NCBI RefSeq assembly: GCF_016734805.1
Contig: NZ_JAERQG010000004.1
Span: 186,001 to 250,000 of the forward strand
Origin: Marivirga atlantica
Lineage (GTDB): Bacteria; Bacteroidota; Bacteroidia; Cytophagales; Cyclobacteriaceae
DNA: 64,000 bases
Direction of reading: 5' to 3'
Shown: positions 42,276-49,842 of the stretch, in pieces
Numbering within the stretch: position 1 is the stretch's first letter
How the letters are laid out: each line of letters begins with the position of its first letter
Program-made: the position numbers and the translations under genes
The notes under the pieces: generated by a model
The model's database searches: none
Seen by the model: the letters and a program-made list of their open reading frames with translations, nothing else
What the model was told of the DNA's origin: nothing

Positions 42276-44048
42276 CTATTTCAGCTTCGGATATTGCTTA
42301 GTTACATAAAGTACTGTTGCGATAACTACCAGAAATAAGCATGATGCTGTGAGTAAATCACCATAAATAACAAGTCCTGTGGCGAAGAGGAAACAATAAA
42401 CTCCTATACAAGCAGCCACCATACAAAGAATACCAATAGGTACTTTCCACTTCCCTTCAGCTGAAGGATAAATAACTTCTTCAGTAGCCGCATAAACCCG
42501 TTTCCATCCGGGTCCACCTGGATTAACCTTCTTAATAAAATCTTCAAGCTTTTTGGGATCTGTTTCTGGGCTAAGGTAACTCACCACTATCCAAACCACC
42601 GTAGTTAAGCCTACACCCATTACGAGTTCCTGCCAAGCAGCAAATGGTTCGAAACCTAGGTTCTTATGAACAAACCCGAAATAAAGGGCTATCAAGAAAC
42701 TGAAAATCATTGCTGATATTTCACTGTAAGCATTCACACGCCACCAGAACCATCTTAAAATATAAATCAAACCAGTTCCGGCTCCAATCTGAAGTAGTAT
42801 CTCAAATGTCCTTAAAGCGTTTTCTAAATACAGGGCTAGGATCATACTGATAATCATAAGAATCACCGTAAACACTCTTCCTGCATTAACATCTTCTTTT
42901 TCACTGCTACCAGCTTTAATAAATCTTTTATAGAAATCATTTACCAAATAGGAAGCTCCCCAATTTAAGTGTGTTGAAATAGTGGACATATAAGCTGCAA
43001 TCAATGAAGTAACTACTATTCCCAATAATCCGGCAGGAATAAAGGTAAGCATAGCCGGATAACCCATATCATGACTGATAATGCCTTCAGTATTCGGAAA
43101 AGCAGTTTTAAAACTGGCTAAATCAGGAAACACAACTAATGAGCAAAGCGCTACAATAATCCATGGCCACGGTCTTAAAGCATAATGTGCAATGTTAAAG
43201 AATAGCACTGCCTTTATCGAATTATCTTCATCTTTGGCCGCAAACATCCGCTGGGCTATATAACCTCCACCACCCGGTTCAGCTCCAGGATACCAAACAC
43301 TCCACCATTGCACTAAAAGTGGTATTAGAAAAATCATTAGAAATAATTCAGGCTGATCAGGCGAAGGAAAAAAGTTGAGTTTATCGACTACATTTTCATG
43401 ATGCAATAAATTATTGAGCCCATTTACTTTCGGATGATTAAGCGCTACAATAGCCGCAACAATAGCGCCCCCAATAGATAAAAAAAACTGTAAAAAATCA
43501 GTGATGAGCACACCTCTTAAACCACCCAATGTACTATACAATACTGTGATAGCCCCAGCAATTACTACCGTTTGTAAAGGAGTTAAGCCAAGTAAAACTC
43601 CTCCTATTTTTATGGCAGCTAAAGTGACCGATGCCATAATCATTACATTAAAAAGCAGTCCAAGGTACACTGCCCTAAACCCTCTCAAAAATCTCGCAGC
43701 CTTACCACTGTAGCGCAATTCATAGAATTCCACATCAGTAATTACTCCGGACTTTTTCCAGAGGCGTGCATAAACAAACACTGTTAGCATGCCTGTAAGT
43801 AAAAAAGCCCACCATGCCCAGTTTCCGGCTACACCATTTTGTCGAACGATATCTGTTACCAGGTTAGGGGTGTCCGTAGAAAAGGTAGTTGCTACCATTG
43901 AAACACCTAAAAGCCACCAAGGCATTTTACCTCCGGCAGCAAAAAACTCTGAAGCACTTTTGTTTTTACGGGAGGTAAAAATTCCTATTCCAAGTGATAT
44001 TAATAAGAAACCTATAACAAAAGACCAATCAAGGGTAGTTAGTTGCAT
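42276..44048 (-). CDS. Sodium:solute symporter family protein
   Basis: This 590-residue protein is an SSF-type (LeuT-fold) sodium-coupled transporter with about 13 to 15 membrane spans. Typical parts are GIGIFTSRKNKSASEFFAAG near the start, GGLRGVLITDFLQFFLSI, and SLIAAYMSTISTHLNWGASY, which carries the residues of the sodium site in SSF members. The substrate cannot be named; sugars, amino acids and anions are all possible in this family. The ABA4-like gene follows after 44 bases and may be cotranscribed. Confidence 0.88.
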   Translation of the reverse strand: MQLTTLDWSFVIGFLLISLGIGIFTSRKNKSASEFFAAGGKMPWWLLGVSMVATTFSTDTPNLVTDIVRQNGVAGNWAWWAFLLTGMLTVFVYARLWKKSGVITDVEFYELRYSGKAARFLRGFRAVYLGLLFNVMIMASVTLAAIKIGGVLLGLTPLQTVVIAGAITVLYSTLGGLRGVLITDFLQFFLSIGGAIVAAIVALNHPKVNGLNNLLHHENVVDKLNFFPSPDQPELFLMIFLIPLLVQWWSVWYPGAEPGGGGYIAQRMFAAKDEDNSIKAVLFFNIAHYALRPWPWIIVALCSLVVFPDLASFKTAFPNTEGIISHDMGYPAMLTFIPAGLLGIVVTSLIAAYMSTISTHLNWGASYLVNDFYKRFIKAGSSEKEDVNAGRVFTVILMIISMILALYLENALRTFEILLQIGAGTGLIYILRWFWWRVNAYSEISAMIFSFLIALYFGFVHKNLGFEPFAAWQELVMGVGLTTVVWIVVSYLSPETDPKKLEDFIKKVNPGGPGWKRVYAATEEVIYPSAEGKWKVPIGILCMVAACIGVYCFLFATGLVIYGDLLTASCLFLVVIATVLYVTKQYPKLK

Positions 44049-44110
44049 ATTCCACTTTTAAAATAGTGGTGAATATATAAAAATATTAAATGCTTTAAAG
44101 CTTACTACCG

Positions 44111-45328
44111 CTAATCTGCCTTGTATTTGGTTTCTACCTTAATATCACTTTCCAAAGTTTTATGAACAGGACATCTGTTGGCGATGCTGATCATTTTCTC
44201 AATTTGATCTTTGGTTAAATCGCCCTTAATCTCTATTTCGCGATCAAAGAAAGATATCTTAGCATCATCTTTTCCTGCTTTCACATCCTTATCATGCCTT
44301 TGTTCATGATTTACATGAACCAGCACTTCTTCAACAGGCCATTTTTTGTGATTGGCATACATTCGTAATGTAATAGCTGTGCAAGCCGCCAGAGAAGATG
44401 TGAGTAACCCATACGGGGTAGGTCCATAATTATTGCCTCCAATATCTTCGGGCTCATCAGCTATAATGTGATGTCCTTCGGTTACAATTTGAGTCGTAAG
44501 TTGATCTTCCTCACTTCCAATTGCAGCAACTGTTTGTGCATCAGTTTCTAATTCAGAATCTTCCGTATTTTCAAGGTACCTATCGGCCCAGACAGCAATT
44601 ATTTGCCCGGCATAAATACTATCCTTTGCATTTTGTAACAAATGATCAGCTCCATCTAAAGAAACAAAACTTTTAGGATGGTGCGCTTTCAGATAGATAT
44701 CCTTGGCGTTTGATATATCAACAATCTTATCTTGAGGAGAATGCAGAATCATAACAGCCTTTCTCAGATTCTCCAATCCTTTGGACTCATTATCCTTTTT
44801 TAAGTCATCAATAAATTGAGACTTAATCTTAAAAGGTCTTCCACCAATATTCACTTCTGCCACGCCTTTCTCCTTTACATCTTCTATCTTATCTTTTATT
44901 AAATGCAAAACATGATCAGGATGTGATGGTGCACCAATTGTTGCTACGGCCTTTACAGATTTTATTTTACCGGCAGCTAAGAGAACAGCTGCTCCGCCTA
45001 ATGAATGTCCCACCAAAAGTTCAGGAGCTTTATAGTTTTGAGAGAGAAAATCACAAGCTGCTAACAAGTCTTCCAAATTCGATGAAAAGTTAGTGTCAGA
45101 AAAGTCACCTTCACTTGCCCCTAAACCAGTGAAATCAAAACTTAAAACAGCAAACCCATACTGGGTCAAGCCAAGAGCAATATTTTTTACTGCATTAAAA
45201 TTCTTATTACAGGTAAAGCAATGTGCAAAAACAACATAGGTATGTGCTTTCTGATCAGCCGGTAGGTTAAGGTGTCCCGATAATTCACCTCCTTGAGAAC
45301 CTGGAAAGGTTACTTTTTCTTTCTTCAT
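44111..45328 (-). CDS. Alpha/beta-hydrolase fused to an OsmC-like protein
   Basis: The 405-residue protein joins two domains. The N-terminal ~255 residues are an alpha/beta hydrolase with the nucleophile elbow GHSLGGA, an aspartate in SPQDKIVD and a histidine in GADHLL. The C-terminal ~140 residues are OsmC-like, with the two redox cysteines in AACTAIT and NRCPVHK. OsmC proteins reduce organic hydroperoxides. The fusion is a known architecture and may couple ester or acyl hydrolysis to peroxide removal. The gene is monocistronic as far as can be seen. Confidence 0.88.
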   Translation of the reverse strand: MKKEKVTFPGSQGGELSGHLNLPADQKAHTYVVFAHCFTCNKNFNAVKNIALGLTQYGFAVLSFDFTGLGASEGDFSDTNFSSNLEDLLAACDFLSQNYKAPELLVGHSLGGAAVLLAAGKIKSVKAVATIGAPSHPDHVLHLIKDKIEDVKEKGVAEVNIGGRPFKIKSQFIDDLKKDNESKGLENLRKAVMILHSPQDKIVDISNAKDIYLKAHHPKSFVSLDGADHLLQNAKDSIYAGQIIAVWADRYLENTEDSELETDAQTVAAIGSEEDQLTTQIVTEGHHIIADEPEDIGGNNYGPTPYGLLTSSLAACTAITLRMYANHKKWPVEEVLVHVNHEQRHDKDVKAGKDDAKISFFDREIEIKGDLTKDQIEKMISIANRCPVHKTLESDIKVETKYKAD

Positions 45329-45603
45329 AGAACGGATGTCTTATTTAACTAAAGATATTCATATTGAAGCTGAAACAGAAGAAAGATGTTTGAAATCTAA
45401 ACATGTTTTGAGGCGATAAACTAAAACAAAAATATTTTTAGCTGCTTTTATTTAGGCTGACTTTAATTTTAATTCAAAAATTACATTGAACAGCTAAGCC
45501 CATGATATTTTGAAAAGTATTGTTATATTTATTGGCAATACGTTAAAAATCGTAGTCAGTATTTGAATAACCTAAAACTTTAACCAGGTCAAACGCTAAA
45601 ATC
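45329..45603. other. Intergenic region between divergent genes
   Basis: These 275 bases lie between divergently transcribed genes and must hold both promoters. Near-matches to TAnnTTTG occur (for example TATATTTA near 45523) but none is convincing. Confidence 0.35.
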
Positions 45604-45999
45604 ATGCTAAAAGAACAACTAAAAATTTTGATTAAACTAGCCACTATTGATAATGAATTGGCTGATAAAGAAGCTAACCTTATTGAAAAAATTGGTAAAG
45701 CTAATGGTATAACTGAGGATGAGATTTATGCCATGATGAAAAATCCGGAGCCTATCCAAAACCTGGAGACTTTATCAGACGATCAGCGTTTTGAATATTT
45801 GTATAACATTATTCAATTGATGAAAATAGATGGTAAGGTGTACAAAAGCGAGATAGTTTTCTGCCAAGAGATTGCAGAGAGACTTGGTTATAAGAAAAAA
45901 GCTGTTTCTGAATTATCTAAAGGAATATTTAGTGATCCGAGCATCACATCTGACAGAGATGAACTTAAAAAACGATTAGCTAAATACTCTATCAAATAA
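45604..45999 (+). CDS. TerB-like protein
   Basis: The 131-residue protein is all-helical with the TerB-type paired pattern: LATIDNELADKEANLIEKIG and, later, LMKIDGKVYKSEIVFCQEIA. The acidic positions in these two repeats are where TerB-like domains can bind metal. The family is linked to tellurite resistance and stress but also occurs as single genes with unknown roles, as here. A good terminator follows. Confidence 0.75.
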   Translation: MLKEQLKILIKLATIDNELADKEANLIEKIGKANGITEDEIYAMMKNPEPIQNLETLSDDQRFEYLYNIIQLMKIDGKVYKSEIVFCQEIAERLGYKKKAVSELSKGIFSDPSITSDRDELKKRLAKYSIK

Positions 46000-46003
46000 T
46001 AAA

Positions 46004-46028
46004 AAAAGCTCCTAATAAGGAGCTTTTT
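46004..46028. terminator. Intrinsic terminator after the TerB-like gene
   Basis: AGCTCCT, loop AATA and AGGAGCT with flanking A- and T-runs form a compact terminator that can act in both directions. Confidence 0.8.
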
Positions 46029-46049
46029 CTTTTATAGAGCTATTAATAC

Positions 46050-46811
46050 CTAAAATTCCGAATCATAAAGTTCTTTGCCCTTCCTTATAAACTTTTCATC
46101 AACTAGCACATACATTTCTCGCGGAGCTCCTTTCATTAATTTTATCAGTACTTCTTTTGCCTCACTATCTCTATCTTCATTAAGCAACATTTTAGCGTAG
46201 TAATAAGCGTTAGCAGTATGTTGAGGAGCAATTTCATAGGCTTTAGTCAACATCTCTTCTGCTTTCTCATCTGATGGCCAGGTAAGTACAAAAGGAATAT
46301 CAGGTGCTTTTAAATGAATTCCGCCCAATAATCTTAATGCTCCAGCTTGGTGATACTCCGGATCGAGTTCAATAACCTTCTCACAAATGGTTTTCACTTC
46401 ATCTAAAATACCTTCATCAGCAGCTTCGGTGATAGGAATTAAATCACCCCAACGGGAGAAATTAGCAATATACCAGTAAAGTACACCCGCATCATTAGGA
46501 TACATTTCTTTGGCCTTCTCACCAATGTCTATTCCTTTTTTATAAGTAGCTCTGGCTGTTTCATCATCAACACTTGTCCAACTACCTTTAAATTCATACG
46601 CTTCTAACAAGCCTGCATATTTTTCAGGAGAATCCTTTGCTTTCAGGTAATATTCAATTGCTTTGTCCACATGTATAGGGTCAGCCATTCCCTCGGACAT
46701 TTTATCATACCTCTTGGCAAATTCCTTCTCAGCTTTTTCCAGTTCTGAGGATTGGTGATTGAAAGGTACAATTGTGGTAAATAAAAAAATAAGGGGGAGA
46801 AAAATTTTCAT
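46050..46811 (-). CDS. Periplasmic TPR protein, TatT-like
   Basis: The 253-residue protein has a signal peptide (about 1-19) and then helical repeats over its whole length, including GVLYWYIANFSRWGDL and GALRLLGGIHLKAPDIPF. These features are those of the T component (TatT) of TRAP-associated systems, a trimeric periplasmic TPR protein. No TRAP transporter genes are nearby, so transport involvement is uncertain. It is transcribed alone. Confidence 0.65.
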   Translation of the reverse strand: MKIFLPLIFLFTTIVPFNHQSSELEKAEKEFAKRYDKMSEGMADPIHVDKAIEYYLKAKDSPEKYAGLLEAYEFKGSWTSVDDETARATYKKGIDIGEKAKEMYPNDAGVLYWYIANFSRWGDLIPITEAADEGILDEVKTICEKVIELDPEYHQAGALRLLGGIHLKAPDIPFVLTWPSDEKAEEMLTKAYEIAPQHTANAYYYAKMLLNEDRDSEAKEVLIKLMKGAPREMYVLVDEKFIRKGKELYDSEF

Positions 46812-46914
46812 AATTAAAAAGTTTAATAATTAAACTAGCAATTGGCGGAATTGTTAAAAGAGACTTTCAATTTGATAAATTGTATATTGAAGTTTTAATC
46901 AAGAAAAGTGAAAA

Positions 46915-47481
46915 ATGAAGGATATAAACATAGGTGGAGCTAAATCTGTAGATTATTCACGAACCACTATTACTGAACTGATGATTCCATCTTACGCCAA
47001 CTTTGGCGGAAAAATACATGGTGGCATATTGCTATCGCTAATGGATAAAGTAGCTTATGCATGTGCTTCCAAACATAGTGGAGCTTATTGTGTAACTGTA
47101 TCTGTGGACAATGTAGATTTTCTACAACCTGTAGAAGTAGGTGATTTAGTTTCTATGCTTGCCTCAGTTAATTATGTAGGTAACTCAAGCATGGTAATAG
47201 GCATTAAAGTGATAGCTGAAAATGTTAAAACAGGTATTGTAAAACATACCAATACAAGTTATGTAACCATGGTGGCTAAAGATGAGGATGGCAATTTAGA
47301 AACTGTGCCTCCCCTTCTTCTAAAATCTTCAACAGATGTGCGCAGATTTACAGAGTCTATTAAAAGAAGAAAGTTGAAAAAAGATCTTTCTCAGGCAATG
47401 GATGAAGAGAAGAACAGATTCAATTTAGATGCAGAAATTAAACTTTTAAATAATCAAAGGTGTGAATTAAAATTAGATTAA
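46915..47481 (+). CDS. Acyl-CoA thioesterase, hotdog fold
   Basis: The 188-residue protein is a YciA/BACH-type hotdog thioesterase. The family core is ANFGGKIHGGILLSLMDKVA, where the asparagine and histidine-glycine-glycine are at the active site, and SVDNVDFLQPVEVGDLVSM follows. It splits acyl-CoA to free acid and CoA in the cytoplasm. A C-terminal extension of about 45 residues past the hotdog fold is basic and helical. The gene has its own terminator. Confidence 0.88.
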   Translation: MKDINIGGAKSVDYSRTTITELMIPSYANFGGKIHGGILLSLMDKVAYACASKHSGAYCVTVSVDNVDFLQPVEVGDLVSMLASVNYVGNSSMVIGIKVIAENVKTGIVKHTNTSYVTMVAKDEDGNLETVPPLLLKSSTDVRRFTESIKRRKLKKDLSQAMDEEKNRFNLDAEIKLLNNQRCELKLD

Positions 47482-47485
47482 AGTA

Positions 47486-47514
47486 AAAGGCTGATGAAAT
47501 CCACCAGCCTTTTC
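47486..47514. terminator. Terminator between convergent genes
   Basis: AAAGGCTG and CAGCCTTT form an 8-bp stem around an 11-base loop. It serves the thioesterase gene and possibly the converging STAS-like gene. Confidence 0.7.
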
Positions 47515-47521
47515 ACAATGC

Positions 47522-47929
47522 CTATTGCTTACTTTTAAGCCATTCTTTGGCATCATCTAAACTTTTGAAAGTCGCCATTTCTAAAGCACCACCTATCTTT
47601 ACATTTAACTCTTTAGCTGACATTTCCGAGAAAGTATTGGCAGAAACTATGTGTGCATAATATTTTAAACCAGCCTCTATTACATTCGGAATTAAGTAGC
47701 TTTCAATCCATTCAAGTGCTTGAGTCCATGGTCCCGTTGATTTACTGTCATCATTTAATAAAAAGGCACATTTGGTTTTTTTCACGAGTTGTAGATAATC
47801 TTCACCCCATGATTTCATGGCGTCTACATTAGCATAACCTTCCCAGTCGCAATAGATCCAGTTGTTTTCTTCTTGGTATTCAGTAGTACAAATAACTCTG
47901 TCAAGGTTATTTTTGGTTTGAAATTTCAT
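47522..47929 (-). CDS. Conserved hypothetical protein, STAS/SEC14-like
   Basis: This 135-residue cytoplasmic protein has the alternating pattern of a STAS or SpoIIAA-like fold (WIYCDWEGYANVDAMKSWG, CAFLLNDDSKSTGPW, KYYAHIVSANTFSEM, and a closing FKSLDDAKEWLKSK). Proteins with this C-terminal pattern are common in Cytophagales and have no known function. It is transcribed alone on the minus strand. Confidence 0.6.
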   Translation of the reverse strand: MKFQTKNNLDRVICTTEYQEENNWIYCDWEGYANVDAMKSWGEDYLQLVKKTKCAFLLNDDSKSTGPWTQALEWIESYLIPNVIEAGLKYYAHIVSANTFSEMSAKELNVKIGGALEMATFKSLDDAKEWLKSKQ

Positions 47930-48145
47930 GAAAATTTGGTTTTAGTTGAAACATTGTCCGATTATACAAAAAAAAGACGGTTTTGCATTCCCCTTGTAAG
48001 CTTTTCAGCAAGAATAAACGCTTTCATAACTAAGCGATTATATAATTTTAGTTTATTACAACAATTTTAATTAGCAACACTTTAAATAGTATAGTAAAAG
48101 CATATTTTTACTGTTCATGATGCTTTTAAAAAAATAACAAGTACC

Positions 48146-49528
48146 ATGAATTTAACCAAAACCCAACTTACAATGTCAGACAACAAAACCTTTCAGAAGG
48201 CTTATCATCTTTTTGAAGAAGATTACCTCGACCATCTGTTTTTTGAAGTATCACCTGAAGGTGATATAGATGCCAATAAATACTCTCTATACAATTTCAC
48301 AGGTGATCCTAAACTGGAACACGCAGAGTGGGCTTCTCGCATTGATATGATGAACAGCTGGTTTACCGATATGAGAAGAAAAAACAGATTTTTATATGAG
48401 CGCCAGTCACAAAATGGATCAAAAGTATTGACCAAAGTAAAAGACCCTGACACAGGTGAAATCAGGGAGATGCTAAATTTCGCTTCCAATGACTACTTAA
48501 ACATGACGCAAAACCCTGAAATATGGGGTAGAATACAACGCGAATCGGTAAAATATGGCTCAGGAGGAGCAGGAGGCGTCCCCCTGCTAAGCGGCTCAAT
48601 GGATATTATTGAAAAACTCCAGATCAAAATTGCTGAAATGAAAGGTATGCAATCTTCCATAGTGTACAGCTCTGGTTATGGTGCCAATTATGGAACAATT
48701 TCAGCTTTGATTGGAAAAAAAGACATAGCCATATACGATATGTTTGCGCATGCCAGCCTCATAGATGGTAGCAGAGGTTCAAATAAGAAATTCTTTCAGC
48801 ACAACAGCCCTGAATCCCTTGAGAAAGTTTTAAAGAGTGTGCAAAACGACTACATCAATAAATTGGTTATTCTGGATGGGGTGTATTCCATGGATGGAGA
48901 TATTGCCAGATTGCCCGAAATTTTAGACGTTGCACATTTTTATGGTGCCTGGGTTTTAGTAGATGAAGCTCATGCCACCGGGGTTATAGGTGAAAACGGA
49001 AAAGGAACTCTTTCACATTTTAATTTAGAAGGTAAAGTAGATATTGTAACTGGAACCCTGAGCAAGGCTGTTGGTTCAGTAGGAGGATATGTAACCGGCT
49101 CAGAGAAACTCATAAATTACCTCAAATATACGAGTCGGTCTTATATGTTTTCAACATCTCCTTTTATACCTTCTGTAATAGCTTCGCTTCAGGCGTTGGA
49201 ATTAATCACAGATAATAAAGCTCCAATTGATGCGCTTTGGAAAAATATCCATTATGTAAAAAAACGACTGCAGGATGCCGGTTTTGACATCGGAAATGCC
49301 GAAACGGCCATCTTCCCTATTATTATAGGAGATGACGTGCTTGTAAAAGAAATGACATATAGGTTGCATGAAAAGAATATTTTTGTGAATCCGGTACCCT
49401 ACCCTGCTGTACCACGCAAGTTAACCCGCGTGAGACTATCCATAACAGCAGGCTTTACAAAAGAACAGCTCAAATACACTATGGACACCATAGTAGAAAT
49501 AGGAAAAGAGCTGAAAATTATTTCATAA
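48146..49528 (+). CDS. Alpha-oxoamine synthase (PLP-dependent acyltransferase)
   Basis: The enzyme belongs to the group of serine palmitoyltransferase, glycine C-acetyltransferase and 8-amino-7-oxononanoate synthase, which condense an amino acid with an acyl-CoA. The PLP lysine is K307 (TGTLSKAVGSVGG), and DEAHATG (273-279) is the usual cofactor-ring motif. At 460 residues it is longer than usual because of an extra ~80-residue N-terminus. A sphingolipid or sulfonolipid base synthase is an attractive guess in this phylum. The substrate is not readable, and a second ATG at 48173 is possible. A strong terminator follows. Confidence 0.8.
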   Translation: MNLTKTQLTMSDNKTFQKAYHLFEEDYLDHLFFEVSPEGDIDANKYSLYNFTGDPKLEHAEWASRIDMMNSWFTDMRRKNRFLYERQSQNGSKVLTKVKDPDTGEIREMLNFASNDYLNMTQNPEIWGRIQRESVKYGSGGAGGVPLLSGSMDIIEKLQIKIAEMKGMQSSIVYSSGYGANYGTISALIGKKDIAIYDMFAHASLIDGSRGSNKKFFQHNSPESLEKVLKSVQNDYINKLVILDGVYSMDGDIARLPEILDVAHFYGAWVLVDEAHATGVIGENGKGTLSHFNLEGKVDIVTGTLSKAVGSVGGYVTGSEKLINYLKYTSRSYMFSTSPFIPSVIASLQALELITDNKAPIDALWKNIHYVKKRLQDAGFDIGNAETAIFPIIIGDDVLVKEMTYRLHEKNIFVNPVPYPAVPRKLTRVRLSITAGFTKEQLKYTMDTIVEIGKELKIIS

Positions 49529-49548
49529 AGCAAAATTCATCTCTTATT

Positions 49549-49584
49549 AATGCTCGGAACAGACTTCTGTTTCGGGCATTTTTT
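49549..49584 (+). terminator. Intrinsic terminator after the oxoamine synthase gene
   Basis: AATGCTCGGAACAGA (49549-49563) pairs with TCTGTTTCGGGCATT (49566-49580), a 15-bp stem with two G-T pairs, followed by a T-run. Confidence 0.88.
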
Positions 49585-49842
49585 ATTTAAAGTGTTCGCA
49601 ATTATTTGCACCTACTGTACATTTATGAACACTCATTTCAGTCATTTCTAAAAATTATTCCATTTATACCAACTAAGCCCCACTTATGGAATATGGCACA
49701 TCCTGTGCATCTAACTAAGCCAAATGAACATCATACTATTAAGCCATGAACATGAAAACTCTTATTTGTTAGGTGGGGCTTCGCGAACCTCACCTGACAT
49801 CTCAAGGGCTGATAGCTCATACTTATTAAACAAAACCTACTC
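49585..49842. other. Leader region upstream of the TonB-type receptor gene
   Basis: Together with the terminator this gap is 314 bases. It holds no gene. AAGCCCCAC (49675-49683) recurs as its reverse complement GTGGGGCTT at 49774-49782, and the latter also lies in a local hairpin (AGGTG 49771-49775 with CACCT 49791-49795). Alternative leader structures are conceivable but unproven. Confidence 0.4.
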
